Below, one piece after another: positions 25,699-34,308 of a stretch of 64,000 nucleotides of DNA (position 1 is its first letter; every line of letters starts with the position of its first letter). The position numbers and the translations under genes were made by a program. The notes under the pieces are model-generated. The model saw only the letters and a list, made by a program, of their open reading frames with translations. It did no database searches and was not told where the DNA came from. The stretch is from Archangium sp. (GTDB lineage Bacteria; Myxococcota; Myxococcia; Myxococcales; Myxococcaceae), in NCBI GenBank assembly GCA_030681645.1, contig JAUXRX010000037.1, positions 62,001 through 126,000 on the forward strand, in the 5' to 3' direction.

Positions 25699-27867
25699 TC
25701 AAGGCCACGCGAAGGCACAGCGCTCGATCCAGTCGGCGGCGCGCGCGTCGAAGGCCCCACCGAACGTGCCGGGCGCGGCCCACTTGCGCACCCGGTCGCA
25801 GCGGCCCACCGCGAAGGCGGCCTCGAGGGCGAGGCGCGTCGTCTCCTTCGCGATCGCCGCCGGGAGCGCTTCGCCCAGCAGTTGCTCGAGCACGGGCAGG
25901 GCGGCCGCTGACTCACCGGACTGCTGGAGGCGCCGGCCGAGCAGGTAGCGCACGCTCCACTTCTGGGCGCTCGCGTCGCGCAGCAGGAACAGCTTCACGT
26001 CGTCGTCGCCGGGCTGGAAGTAGCGGCGCACCGCTTCCACACCGAGGCCGTCGAGGCGGACCTGGGCGGTGCGTTCCATCGCCGGGGAGATCTTCCGCTC
26101 GATAATGCGCGTCCACAGCTTCGTGGCCGTCTCGAGGTCGCCGTCTTCCTGCGCGAGGTCGGCCCGCGCGAGCGCCGCTTCGGCCCAGGGTGAAGGCTCT
26201 TCCTCGAGCCGCTTCAGTTCGGCCTCGAGCAGCGCGCGGCTCGCTTCGTCCTGCGAGAGCCGGCGCAGCGCCTGGGCCTCGGCGAGCACGTGGCTGGGCT
26301 CGTCGGGCTGCAGGGCGTGGCAGCGGGCGAGCAGGTCTCGGGCGCGCTGCGGGTCGGTGGAGAGCGCGCCGCCAGCCTCCGCGGAGAGCCGGCCCACCTC
26401 TCGCGCGCAGGGCCGGTCGAAGAGGCTGCCCCGCTTGAAGCGGGCGAAGGCCTGGTTCACCGCGTCGGGCTCGAGCGGCACGGTGTCGAGGAACGCCTCG
26501 TAGTCCTTCGCCAGCGCGGGGAGCGGCTGCCCGAAGGCGCGGTCGAAGTCGCCGTCGCGGTAGAGCTCGCGCAGCTTGTCCTTGCCGAAGCGGTCCGAGA
26601 GGAAGCGCAGGAAGCTGCCCGCGGTGGTGTACGCGCGGCTGGGCGGCGCCCCGTAGAAGCCCTGCGGCGTCATCAGGCTCGCCACCTCGGGCAGCAGCCC
26701 CTTCTTCTTCATCGCCGCGGTCCACTCGTGCAGCGAGAGCTCGTCGACCGGGTTGTCGGCTGCGACCGCGAAGCCTTCGATCACCCCGACGTGGGGCTGG
26801 AGCCCGAAGAGGCTGGCCGCCACGCCGAAGGGTGGGGCGCCCCACGGCGCGGCCATCGCGTGCACGAGCTCGTGCTTGATCACCGGGTGAGGGAAGGACA
26901 GGCCGTGGACGTGCACCTCGCGCCGCCAGGGCTTGGCGAACTGGGTGTTGGCGGCCCCCACCAGGCGCTGCTTCTCCTCGGCAGAGCGGTAGAGCCAGAC
27001 GCGCACCTTCCCCGGCGGCGGGCCCCCGAAGAAGTCGGAGATCTGGTGATGCCGGAAGCGCAGGTCACCCAGCACGCGCGAGACCTCGGCGTCCGAAAGT
27101 CCGCTCGGGTAGTGGAGGACGAGCTCTTCCGTCTCCACCTCGCCGCCCAGCGCACGGGCCAGGGCCGCGTCGGTCATGCGGAAGCCCAGCGGCGTGCCCG
27201 AGGACTCGATCACCACGAAGACCGCCAGCAGGGCGACGCCGCGGCGACGCTGGTGCTGCAGGAGCGCCCCCAGGCCCCCGGCGAGGCAGAGGGTCGCGAA
27301 GCGGAACCAGAGCAGCGAGGCCGGTACGGACAGCTCCTCGTCGTAGAGCGGGCCGGGCAGGTAGCCGCCGAGGTGGTTGAACGCGAACACCTGCGGGCCC
27401 GTGAGCAGCGGCCAGGCGGTCGAGAGCGCGGTGAGGGTCACGAAGCCCAGGTACACGAGGAAGGCCAGCCACCAGCGCTTGCTGATTCGGGCGGCCAGCG
27501 CACCGAGCACCGCGACCAGGCCGGCGCTGGGGACGATCAGCAGCGGCACGAAGGCCACGCTGGCGAAGGGATCGCAGGGCGTGCCGAAGCGGGTGCGCAG
27601 CGTGGCCATCAGCAGGGCAGGGGCCGCCGAGAGGGCCAGAAGGACTGCTGATGCCGAAGGGGTGGGGTCTCTGCGCGCGGCCGCGATGGTCAGCCCTCCC
27701 CCCGCGAAGGTGAGGACGAGCGTGAGCCCGCTCGCCAGCTCGTAGCCGGGTTGGTCCATCAACGGTAACCACGTGAGCGCGACGCCCACACTGGCCAGTG
27801 CCACCCACCAGATGGCGACGGCCCGCCCAGAGAGGAGTTGAGTCACGCGAAACAGGACTTCGCGCAT
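25699..27867 (-). CDS. Membrane-anchored gluzincin metallopeptidase with TPR-like C-terminus
   Basis: A 722-residue protein. The N-terminal third has about six or seven hydrophobic segments (IWWVALASVGVALTWL, ALLMATL, WLAFLVYLGFVTLTAL and others). The middle has the zinc motif HELVHAM (near residue 327) followed by GVIEGFAVAAD, as in peptidase-MA-like gluzincins. The C-terminal third is helical and TPR-like. It is probably an inner-membrane protease acting on the periplasmic side. The start at 27867 is used because the open frame further upstream (to 28425) overlaps two well-supported genes on the other strand. It is divergent from the PilZ gene by 24 bases. Confidence 0.82.
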   Translation of the reverse strand: MREVLFRVTQLLSGRAVAIWWVALASVGVALTWLPLMDQPGYELASGLTLVLTFAGGGLTIAAARRDPTPSASAVLLALSAAPALLMATLRTRFGTPCDPFASVAFVPLLIVPSAGLVAVLGALAARISKRWWLAFLVYLGFVTLTALSTAWPLLTGPQVFAFNHLGGYLPGPLYDEELSVPASLLWFRFATLCLAGGLGALLQHQRRRGVALLAVFVVIESSGTPLGFRMTDAALARALGGEVETEELVLHYPSGLSDAEVSRVLGDLRFRHHQISDFFGGPPPGKVRVWLYRSAEEKQRLVGAANTQFAKPWRREVHVHGLSFPHPVIKHELVHAMAAPWGAPPFGVAASLFGLQPHVGVIEGFAVAADNPVDELSLHEWTAAMKKKGLLPEVASLMTPQGFYGAPPSRAYTTAGSFLRFLSDRFGKDKLRELYRDGDFDRAFGQPLPALAKDYEAFLDTVPLEPDAVNQAFARFKRGSLFDRPCAREVGRLSAEAGGALSTDPQRARDLLARCHALQPDEPSHVLAEAQALRRLSQDEASRALLEAELKRLEEEPSPWAEAALARADLAQEDGDLETATKLWTRIIERKISPAMERTAQVRLDGLGVEAVRRYFQPGDDDVKLFLLRDASAQKWSVRYLLGRRLQQSGESAAALPVLEQLLGEALPAAIAKETTRLALEAAFAVGRCDRVRKWAAPGTFGGAFDARAADWIERCAFAWP

Positions 27868-27877
27868 CGAGCGCACG

Positions 27878-27883
27878 TATACT
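27878..27883 (+). promoter_or_regulatory. Possible -10 element (TATACT) before the PilZ gene
   Basis: TATACT ends 8 bases before the ATG at 27892, so a transcript from it would be nearly leaderless. No convincing -35 box is visible. The 24-base gap also has to accommodate the start of the divergent peptidase gene. Confidence 0.3.
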
Positions 27884-27891
27884 CCGCCAAC

Positions 27892-28287
27892 ATGGTCGCC
27901 GATCAGAAAGCAGGGCCCGAAGGCCGAGAGCACTTCCGGGCGCCGATTGAGCTCAAGGTTGACTACAAGAAGCTCAATTCGTTCTTTGCCGACTACACCA
28001 AGAACATCAGCAAGGGCGGCACCTTCATCAAGACGAAGAAGCCGTTGCCCATCGGTACGCGCTTCCTCTTCAAGCTGTCGGTGCCCCAGCGGCCGGCGCC
28101 GTTCGAGCTGATCGGCGAGGTGGTGTGGGCTGCCAACGACGGCGAAGAGCCGGGCATGGGCATCAAGTTCGTCTACTCCGACGACTCCCAGCGCACCGAC
28201 TTCGAGAGCGTGGTCGAGCACCTGATGACCGACAGCCTGGGTGCAGATCTCGCGGGCCGGCTGCTCAACAAGCCGATGAAGACCTGA
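27892..28287 (+). CDS. PilZ domain protein (c-di-GMP binding type)
   Basis: A 131-residue single-domain PilZ protein. It carries EHFRAPIELKVDY (in place of the RxxxR box, only partly conserved), DYTKNISKGGTFIKT (the DxSxxG-type motif, with N-I-S-K-G-G) and GEVVWAANDGEEPGMGIKF. This is the myxobacterial TIGR02266-like arrangement. Because the Arg box is weak, c-di-GMP binding is uncertain. The ATG at 27892 is chosen over GTG 27838, which would overlap the divergent peptidase gene. The DUF192 gene follows after 4 bases. Confidence 0.88.
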   Translation: MVADQKAGPEGREHFRAPIELKVDYKKLNSFFADYTKNISKGGTFIKTKKPLPIGTRFLFKLSVPQRPAPFELIGEVVWAANDGEEPGMGIKFVYSDDSQRTDFESVVEHLMTDSLGADLAGRLLNKPMKT

Positions 28288-28291
28288 GGTC

Positions 28292-28849
28292 GTGAGCCGC
28301 GTGCGTTGGTCGTTGGTGGTGGTGCTGGTGCTCAGCGCGTGTGAGTCGCAGGGCGGCAAGCCGCCGGCTCCACCGCCCGCGCCTCCTCCTCCGCCCCAGA
28401 CGAAGCCGGCGGTCACCGACATCACGGCGCAGGACTACGTGATGCCGAGGCTGCCGCGCGCGCGGGTGACGCTCGTCGACGCGTTCGGTGGCAAGCACCC
28501 GGTGGACGTCGAGGTCGCGTGGAATCGTGATCAGCGCACCCGCGGGCTGATGTGGCGCACCGAGCTGGACGAGGGCACGGGCATGCTCTTCGTCTTCCAG
28601 AAGGACTCGTTCCTGTCGTTCTGGATGAAGAACACGCTCATTCCGCTCGACATGATCTTCATCCGGTCAGACCTCACCATCGTGGGCATCGTGGCGAAGG
28701 CGGAACCGAAGACGTTGTCCGCCCGCGCGCCCGACGAAGAGTCGATGTACGTGCTCGAGGTGCCGTCAGGGTGGAGCGAGAAGATCGGGCTCAAGCGAGG
28801 GCTCAAGGTGAAGATCGACGGCATTCAGGGGATTACGCCCGCTCCTTGA
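28292..28849 (+). CDS. DUF192 family lipoprotein
   Basis: A 185-residue lipoprotein (signal VRWSLVVVLVLSACES) with a proline-rich linker (about 25-40) and a DUF192 domain (about 62-180). Typical motifs are RTRGLMWRTELDEGTGMLFVF, LSFWMKNTLIPLDMIFI and YVLEVPSGWSEKIGLKRG. DUF192 proteins are small, often periplasmic, and of unproven function. The GTG at 28292 is the start, four bases after the PilZ stop, suggesting an operon. Confidence 0.88.
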   Translation: MSRVRWSLVVVLVLSACESQGGKPPAPPPAPPPPPQTKPAVTDITAQDYVMPRLPRARVTLVDAFGGKHPVDVEVAWNRDQRTRGLMWRTELDEGTGMLFVFQKDSFLSFWMKNTLIPLDMIFIRSDLTIVGIVAKAEPKTLSARAPDEESMYVLEVPSGWSEKIGLKRGLKVKIDGIQGITPAP

Positions 28850-28940
28850 AGCGCCCTGGGTGGGTGGTGGGCCAGGGTTTGCCACCGCGCTCGACCCGAA
28901 CAGGCCTCTTGACCTCGAGCGAGCACCCGAGATTGACGAA

Positions 28941-29007
28941 TTCGTCGCGAAGTCTGACGTGAGAGACCAGCGTACAGCCCCGTGTACGCTGGTACCTTTC
29001 GTCGCGA
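28941..29007. other. Perfect palindrome flanked by 10-base direct repeats in a 277-base intergenic region
   Basis: ACCAGCGTACA (28966-28976) and TGTACGCTGGT (28983-28993) form a perfect 11-base inverted repeat with a 6-base loop. TTCGTCGCGA occurs as a direct repeat on either side (28941-28950 and 28998-29007). No gene is convincing between 28850 and 29126. It could be an operator, a recombination site or a small-RNA element. Confidence 0.45.
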
Positions 29008-29095
29008 TTACCTGGTCGAAGCCATCATCAGCGCGTCAACAAAAGCCCGGAGCCGCGGGGCCAGCCGGACGAATGCGCGGAAGCCCAACCCTGAC

Positions 29096-29118
29096 AGCCC
29101 CGGTCCCCTGGGGCTTTT
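29096..29118 (+). terminator. Rho-independent-like terminator
   Basis: AGCCCC (29096-29101), an 8-base loop and GGGGCT (29110-29115) are followed by TTTT. It could end plus-strand transcription from the PilZ-DUF192 pair, or an unrecognised transcript in the 28850-29095 interval. Confidence 0.5.
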
Positions 29119-29126
29119 CCCCGCCT

Positions 29127-30395
29127 TCAGTTCTTGATGCTCCCGTCGGTGGACGGCGCGATCGACTCGGGGCTGGTCGCGCTCACCGGCGAGACCGGCT
29201 GCTGCTGCTGCTGCTGAGCGATCGCCGTGACGAGCGCCGCCTCCGCCGCCTGCGCCTCGAGCGCACCCAGCTCCGCGCTGGTCGCGACCTCGTGAGCCAG
29301 CTTCGCCTCGTCACCCTGAGACAACGCCAGCGCGTTGAGCTTGCGAGCCACTGCCGCCATCTCAGCCGCGCGCACGGTCGCGTGCGTCGAGCGCATGCCG
29401 ATCAACGCCACGCGAGCACGCTCCAGCAACGCCACCTGCGACTTGAGCCGCGCCAGCACGCGCTCCCGCTTCAGGCGCAGCTCACCGAGCCGGCCCAGCT
29501 CCTCATTGAGCGACCGCGCCGCCGCCTCGAGCTGCTGCCGCGCCACAGAGTCACGCGCCGCCTTGGCGCTCGCCTGGAGCTCCGCGATCTCCTTCTGCAG
29601 ATCCGCATGCGCGTTCTCATGCACCTGGGCCTCGACCCCCGCCCACTCCCCCGCGAGTTCAGCCGCGTCCTTCGTCAGCTTCTGCAGCGTGCGCGCCAGC
29701 TCCTCGCGAGCTGCGTCACGGGGCAGGGCGGCCAGCTGCGTGCCCGCCTGCCGGTACAGCGACAGCGCGCGGGTGATCTGCGCGGCGAACTCGCCTGAGA
29801 GCGTGGGCAGCAGCTCCTCGCACGCAGCCTCGACCGGGTCCGCCTTGAGCGCCACGTGCGACGCCAGCGACCCGATGCCCGCGAACAGCGCGATCACCAC
29901 CCCGCTGATGGCGAAGTTGAGCACCTGGGGCGTGGCCACGTCGGTGAGCCGCGACGAGAGGATCTTCGCGACCTCCGTCCCAGCGACCGCGAGGCCACCC
30001 GTGGCGAGCGCCGTGCCCGCGTAGTGCAGCGGCCCCGGACGATCAGCCCCGACGTTGCCCTCTTCACCGCGCTCGGCCAGCCGCGCCTTCACCATCAGGG
30101 CGCCCGCCGCCGCGCCCGCCATCGCCACCGTCCACGCCGCCGAGAAGCCGAACAGCCACGGCACCGCGGGGAGGAAGATGGACAGCGCCACCAGCAACGC
30201 CCGGTCGAACTTGTCGCCGCGCACGCAGGCCAGCGAGGTGGCCACCAGCGCCAGGAACGACAGCGGCACCTGCAGCTGGAGCCGCTGCGCCAGGAAGGCC
30301 AGCACCCCCGCCCCCGCCCCGGCCGCCAGCGCCCGGGTGACGTTTCGCTCGAAGGCTTCGCGGTGCTGCAGCTGAATGACGGCCGTGTTGGACAT
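29127..30395 (-). CDS. Polytopic membrane protein with long coiled coil, function unknown
   Basis: A 422-residue protein. The first 200 residues hold about six hydrophobic segments (AGAGAGVLAFLAQRL, LSFLALVATSLACV, ALLVALSIFLPAVPWLF, AWTVAMAGAAAGAL, LNFAISGVVIALFAGIGSL). Residues about 240-370 are an Ala/Glu/Arg-rich coiled coil. A glutamine run and a Ser/Pro tail follow. I do not recognise it. It starts 21 bases after the VWA gene on the same strand, so the two proteins probably work together at the inner membrane. Confidence 0.75.
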   Translation of the reverse strand: MSNTAVIQLQHREAFERNVTRALAAGAGAGVLAFLAQRLQLQVPLSFLALVATSLACVRGDKFDRALLVALSIFLPAVPWLFGFSAAWTVAMAGAAAGALMVKARLAERGEEGNVGADRPGPLHYAGTALATGGLAVAGTEVAKILSSRLTDVATPQVLNFAISGVVIALFAGIGSLASHVALKADPVEAACEELLPTLSGEFAAQITRALSLYRQAGTQLAALPRDAAREELARTLQKLTKDAAELAGEWAGVEAQVHENAHADLQKEIAELQASAKAARDSVARQQLEAAARSLNEELGRLGELRLKRERVLARLKSQVALLERARVALIGMRSTHATVRAAEMAAVARKLNALALSQGDEAKLAHEVATSAELGALEAQAAEAALVTAIAQQQQQQPVSPVSATSPESIAPSTDGSIKN

Positions 30396-30416
30396 GGTCG
30401 TGGGTGCCCTTGAAGG

Positions 30417-31847
30417 TCAGTACGTGGAGCCCATCAGGCCGTAGTCGCGACGCGCCTGGGTGCGGATCTGCTTCTGGAGGATCTTCCCGTCGGCCTCGCT
30501 GTTGGCCTGGTCGATGCCCACCTCGAGCTTCTTCTGGTTCGCCCGGTCTTCCATCACCGCCGGAGCCCCCGCCACCGCGCCCGCCTCGTCGAAGAGGATC
30601 TCGTTGAGCTGCAGCAGCTTCCGCGCCCCCTCGCGGTCACCCTGCTCAATGGACTCCGCCGCCTTCGCCGTGTTGTCCGCCGCCCGCGCCCGGGCCGCGA
30701 AGACGATGGCGTCCTTGTCGCGGTTGTCCATCACCACCTTCACCTGGTCGGTGGTCATCGCCGAGAGCCGCGCCTCGCCGTGCACCGCGCCGTCCGCCAG
30801 CACGTCGAGGTAGCTCAAGTCGAGCGCGCTCACGTCGATCGAGTCACCGGCGATCACCCCGTCGACCGTGAAGTGCGCCACCACCCGCTCCTGCTGCGCG
30901 GCCGCGAAGTCGGGCAGGGCCACCGTCACCAGCTCGGCGTCACCGTCCATGCGGCGCGTCACCTGCGAGTACCCCAGCACGCGCTGCAGCTGCGCGCCCT
31001 TCGGCACGCGGAAGGTGAGGCTGACCCCACGCGCCACCTGGGTGCTGGCCGCGTTCAGGTCCTTCTGGAAGATGGCCCCGAGCTGCGCCGCGTCCTGCAG
31101 GAAGGCGTACGCCCCGGCGCCCACCTCTGCGAACGACGACATGAGCTGCTCGTTGAAGTCGTCACCGACGCCGACGCTGCTGACCGACACCCCGTAGGTG
31201 CGGATGTCGCGGACGATCGCCGTCAGGCCGTCGGCCTCGATGATGCCCTCGGTGGGCTGGCCATCGGAGATGAGGATGAGGCGGTTCACCTTGAAGTCGT
31301 TGCGCGCGGCCAGCAGCACGTCGCGGCCGGTGGTGAGGCCCGCGGCGATGTTGGTGCCGCCGTCGTCCCAGATGCCGTCGACGTAGGCGAACAGCTTCTC
31401 CTTGTTGCCAGGGGTCGCCAGCATGCCGTCGAGCGACTTCACGTCGCTGCCGTAGTGAACGATCGCCAACCGATCGGTCGGCGAGAGCTGCGAGATCAGC
31501 TGCCGCGCCGCCTGCTTGGCCTGGTTGAGCTTGAACCCCGACATCGAGCCGGAGCGATCGATCACCAACGCCAGGTTCACCGCCGACCGCGCCGCGCCCG
31601 GCACCTCGACCGCCCGCAGGTCGACGGTCGCGAACACGTCCTGGTGGCCCAGCGAGATGAACGGGTGCGAGAGCCGCCCCGTCATCGACAGGCTCCCGTT
31701 GCTCACCGTCTTCGCCGGGTGGACGTTGACGATCGGCTCGTTGGGGTGGGTGTTCGGCGTGGGTTTGGTGAAGCGCGGCACGCCAGCCACGAGGGCGATC
31801 AGCGCCAGCACGCCAGCCACAGCGAGAAAAATTCCAGTGCGATTCAT
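30417..31847 (-). CDS. Membrane-anchored von Willebrand factor type A domain protein
   Basis: A 476-residue protein with an N-terminal membrane helix (GIFLAVAGVLALIALVAGV) and a VWA domain (about 85-265). The MIDAS motif DRSGSMSG is intact, with the later Thr (DDGGTNIAAGL) and Asp (LILISDGQPTEG) in place, so metal-dependent ligand binding is likely. The C-terminal part has beta-rich then helical character, as in TIGR-type VWA proteins of Proteobacteria. It is the first gene of a pair with the coiled-coil membrane protein. The ligand is unknown. Confidence 0.88.
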   Translation of the reverse strand: MNRTGIFLAVAGVLALIALVAGVPRFTKPTPNTHPNEPIVNVHPAKTVSNGSLSMTGRLSHPFISLGHQDVFATVDLRAVEVPGAARSAVNLALVIDRSGSMSGFKLNQAKQAARQLISQLSPTDRLAIVHYGSDVKSLDGMLATPGNKEKLFAYVDGIWDDGGTNIAAGLTTGRDVLLAARNDFKVNRLILISDGQPTEGIIEADGLTAIVRDIRTYGVSVSSVGVGDDFNEQLMSSFAEVGAGAYAFLQDAAQLGAIFQKDLNAASTQVARGVSLTFRVPKGAQLQRVLGYSQVTRRMDGDAELVTVALPDFAAAQQERVVAHFTVDGVIAGDSIDVSALDLSYLDVLADGAVHGEARLSAMTTDQVKVVMDNRDKDAIVFAARARAADNTAKAAESIEQGDREGARKLLQLNEILFDEAGAVAGAPAVMEDRANQKKLEVGIDQANSEADGKILQKQIRTQARRDYGLMGSTY

Positions 31848-31879
31848 GAGGTACCCCGGTGGTGTGGAACCAATGACAA

Positions 31880-31940
31880 CCCGAACGTCGTCCCCGTTGC
31901 ACGTTCGGGCGTGACGTTCGATCTGCTCTGCGAAGAGCAG
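31880..31940. promoter_or_regulatory. Two inverted repeats upstream of the VWA gene
   Basis: CCCGAACGT (31880-31888) pairs with ACGTTCGGG (31901-31909) across 12 bases. CTGCTCT (31923-31929) pairs with AGAGCAG (31934-31940) around a GCGA tetraloop. They lie between the VWA start and the end of the next lipoprotein gene, both on the minus strand, so they could be an operator and a terminator-like hairpin. Confidence 0.4.
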
Positions 31941-32008
31941 GCCAGCGGTCAGACGAGGTCCCAGTGATTACGGGCGGGTGAACGACCACGCCAGGGTACG
32001 GGTGATGC

Positions 32009-32476
32009 CTACATGCCCCCGTCGGCCAAACCGCGGGCGCAGAAGTTGGGGTCGCGCACACCGGCGAAGCCACCGTCACCGGCCGTCAGGGCCGCGAGGG
32101 TCTCAGGCGAGAGGAGCAGGGCGCGACACCGCAGCGCCTTGGGTCCCTTGTCGAGCTCGGGATCGAAGGACGGGCACTCGGTGCCCGGCACGCACTGGCG
32201 CGAGCAGTAGCCCTGCGCCGGCACGTCGACGCTGGCGTCCGAGGTGAAGAACGAATCGCGCACGCAGATGAGGTCTTCGCACTCGATCGAACCGATCGCG
32301 ATGAAGTCCTTGTTCTGGCCCTGCGCGTTGCGAACTTCGCCCTCGAGCAAAGGGAGAGGAATCCCGCCGTCCGGGTTGCGCTTCACCAGCTGGCACGAGT
32401 TGTTGAGATCGGTGGCAGGCTTGCAGCCAGCTCCGAGCACACCCAGCGTCGCGGCGACGAACAACAGGCGGTTCAT
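32009..32476 (-). CDS. Cys-containing lipoprotein, function unknown
   Basis: A 155-residue lipoprotein (MNRLLFVAATLGVLGAGCKP, Cys 18) with further cysteines (NNSCQ, IECEDLICV, GYCSRQCVPGTEC, LRCRALL, FCARG), probably disulfide-bonded outside the cytoplasm. The start at 32476 has GGAG nine bases upstream; ATG 32485 and a longer frame are less likely. The family is not recognised. Related small Cys lipoproteins are common in myxobacteria. Confidence 0.7.
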   Translation of the reverse strand: MNRLLFVAATLGVLGAGCKPATDLNNSCQLVKRNPDGGIPLPLLEGEVRNAQGQNKDFIAIGSIECEDLICVRDSFFTSDASVDVPAQGYCSRQCVPGTECPSFDPELDKGPKALRCRALLLSPETLAALTAGDGGFAGVRDPNFCARGLADGGM

Positions 32477-32664
32477 TCGACCCATCTCCTGACCTTGATG
32501 CCCCGACGTCGACGACGAAGCGCGCGCAAGGTACCACACGCCCTCTGGAGATCGACACTTCACAACGGACCCCCAACAGGTAGAGTCCGCGCCGCTGTAC
32601 AGGCAAGGGGCTCGGCGCCGCTTTGGTGCCGAGAGGGAACATCTAGCGTCGCGGAGATGCACAT

Positions 32665-33543
32665 TTGACTCGGAATCTGGCTGCGGCGTCGCTCGTCGCG
32701 CTCCTGTTGGTTGGGGGACGCGCCTTCGCTCAGAATCAGTTCGAAGGTGTCGACCTCTCGGGTGAAGAACCCACGAAGGAAGAGCCCAGGAAGGAAGAGC
32801 CTGACGTCGCCGCGCCTCCGCCGAAGCCGGTGAAGACCGCGACCGACGCGGCGCCCACGGCCGCGAAGAAGTCCGACAACCCCGCCGTCGAGCGCGACAC
32901 CACCCAGGACGACCGCGTGAAGTCGGTGCAGCGCAAGCTCTACACCAAGCGTGGCCGCTTCGAGCTCGCCCCCGCCTTCATCATCAACGTCAACGACGCC
33001 TATTACACCAAGCTGGGCGGGGCGATCCGCGCCGCCTTCTACCCGCATGACTCGCTGGCGATCTCCGCGCGCTTCTCGCTGATGCAGACCAGCCCCACCG
33101 ACGACGTGAAGACGGCCAAGCGCAACCTCTTCAGCCGCATCTTCTTCTCGGTGCCGGTCTGGTCGATCATGGGTGATCTCGAGTGGAGCCCGCTCTACGG
33201 CAAGGTGGCGATGTTCAACTCCATCCTCCACCTCGACGGCTACCTCATCGGGGGCGGCGGCGTGGTCTACACCGAGACCTCCGCGGTGGCTCTCCCCGGT
33301 GCGCCCGCCCAGGCCGACGGCTCGCCCGCCGCGCCGCGCGGCGTCAGCCCGGCCTTCGACCTCGGCGTCGGCCTGCGCTTCGTGGTGAAGGACTTCATGG
33401 CCGTCAACGTGGCGCTCATCAACACCACCTACGTCGACACGCCCACCGGCACGACCAAGGGCGTCACGCAGAACCTGATGCTGGTCAACCTCGGCGTCTC
33501 GATCTTCCTCCCCTTCAAGTCGACCTATAAGGAGGCCGAGTGA
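32665..33543 (+). CDS. Outer-membrane beta-barrel protein (GltA/GltB-like)
   Basis: A 292-residue exported protein starting at TTG 32665, with GGAG at suitable spacing. The signal peptide (LAAASLVALLLVGGRAFAQ) is followed at once by NQFEGVDLSG, then an acidic/Pro/Ala linker (about 32-75) and a barrel domain. Alternating strands such as GRFELAPAFIINVNDAYYTKLGGAIRAAFY and a terminal LVNLGVSIFLPF are typical of the myxobacterial outer-membrane barrel family. It overlaps the second barrel gene (TGATG). Gene order barrel-barrel-TPR matches gltA-gltB-gltC / nfsA-B-C of M. xanthus as I remember them. The assignment is inferred. Confidence 0.8.
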   Translation: MTRNLAAASLVALLLVGGRAFAQNQFEGVDLSGEEPTKEEPRKEEPDVAAPPPKPVKTATDAAPTAAKKSDNPAVERDTTQDDRVKSVQRKLYTKRGRFELAPAFIINVNDAYYTKLGGAIRAAFYPHDSLAISARFSLMQTSPTDDVKTAKRNLFSRIFFSVPVWSIMGDLEWSPLYGKVAMFNSILHLDGYLIGGGGVVYTETSAVALPGAPAQADGSPAAPRGVSPAFDLGVGLRFVVKDFMAVNVALINTTYVDTPTGTTKGVTQNLMLVNLGVSIFLPFKSTYKEAE

Positions 33544-34307
33544 TGAACCGGCTCCTGTGGCTGGCGCTGGCCCTCGTGGCCGCTCCTGCGTTCGCAGCGT
33601 CTGAAGATGAAGCCGGCGACGTGTCGGAAGTGGACAAGGACTCGTCCGGTCCCCTGAAGGACCGCGTTCGCCCGGTCTCCGGCCACCTGTTCCTGATGGA
33701 CGGCCGCTTCGAGGTGAGCCCCGGCATCGGCCTCTCGCTGCGCGACGCCTTCTGGCAGAAGGTCGGCTTCGGCGCGGCCTTCACCTACCACTTCACCGAG
33801 GCCGTCGGCGTGTCGGCCCGGGGCACCTACAACCTCTCGCTCATCTCCGGCGCCGCGCAGATCTGCGACCCGGTGGGCGGCGGTTGCGCCCTCCCCACGG
33901 AAGCCGAGCTGAGCACCGCCAACGGCCAGCCCGCCAACGTGTCCTTCGGGCGCATGTCCTTCCTCGCCAGCGTCGACCTGCAGTGGGCGCCGCTCTACGG
34001 AAAGCTGGCGTTGTTCTCGGAGAAGATCCTCAACTTCAACATGTACGTGCTCGCGGGCCCCACCTTCCTCCTCTACGGCCCGCCCGGCGCCACGGAGTTC
34101 ACGGTCGGCGGCAACGTCGGGGTGGGCTTCCGCTTCTTCCTCAACGAGTGGCTCACCATTCGGCTCGAGGTGCGCGACGTCATCTACCTGGAGAAGGGCC
34201 CTGCCGAGCGCGCCGCGCTCCCCAACAACGACTCGTTCCGCAACCAGTTGATGGCCGAGTTCGGCTTCTCGATGTTCTTCCCCACCATCTTCCGTGAGGA
34301 GGGCTGA
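33543..34307 (+). CDS. Outer-membrane beta-barrel protein (GltB/GltA-like)
   Basis: A 254-residue protein with signal peptide MNRLLWLALALVAAPAFAA, an acidic spacer and a barrel domain. DGRFEVSPGIGLSLRDAFWQKVGFGAAFTYHF aligns with the corresponding GRFELAPAF... segment of the upstream barrel, and both have DLQWAPLYGK/DLEWSPLYGK. The protein ends in LMAEFGFSMFFPTIF with a few extra residues. The two are paralogs and probably form a pair in the outer membrane. ATG 33543 overlaps the upstream stop, so synthesis is coupled. Confidence 0.82.
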   Translation: MNRLLWLALALVAAPAFAASEDEAGDVSEVDKDSSGPLKDRVRPVSGHLFLMDGRFEVSPGIGLSLRDAFWQKVGFGAAFTYHFTEAVGVSARGTYNLSLISGAAQICDPVGGGCALPTEAELSTANGQPANVSFGRMSFLASVDLQWAPLYGKLALFSEKILNFNMYVLAGPTFLLYGPPGATEFTVGGNVGVGFRFFLNEWLTIRLEVRDVIYLEKGPAERAALPNNDSFRNQLMAEFGFSMFFPTIFREEG

Positions 34308-34308
34308 G

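Noticed and set aside
27868..28425. Upstream extension of the gluzincin peptidase frame
   Set aside because: It would overlap the PilZ and DUF192 genes, which have clear domains, and it encodes low-complexity sequence.
28860..29126. Possible protein gene in the gap before the coiled-coil gene
   Set aside because: No frame gives a start with ribosome-binding site or a recognisable product; an RDYLVEAII-like stretch is too short to call a recombinase remnant.
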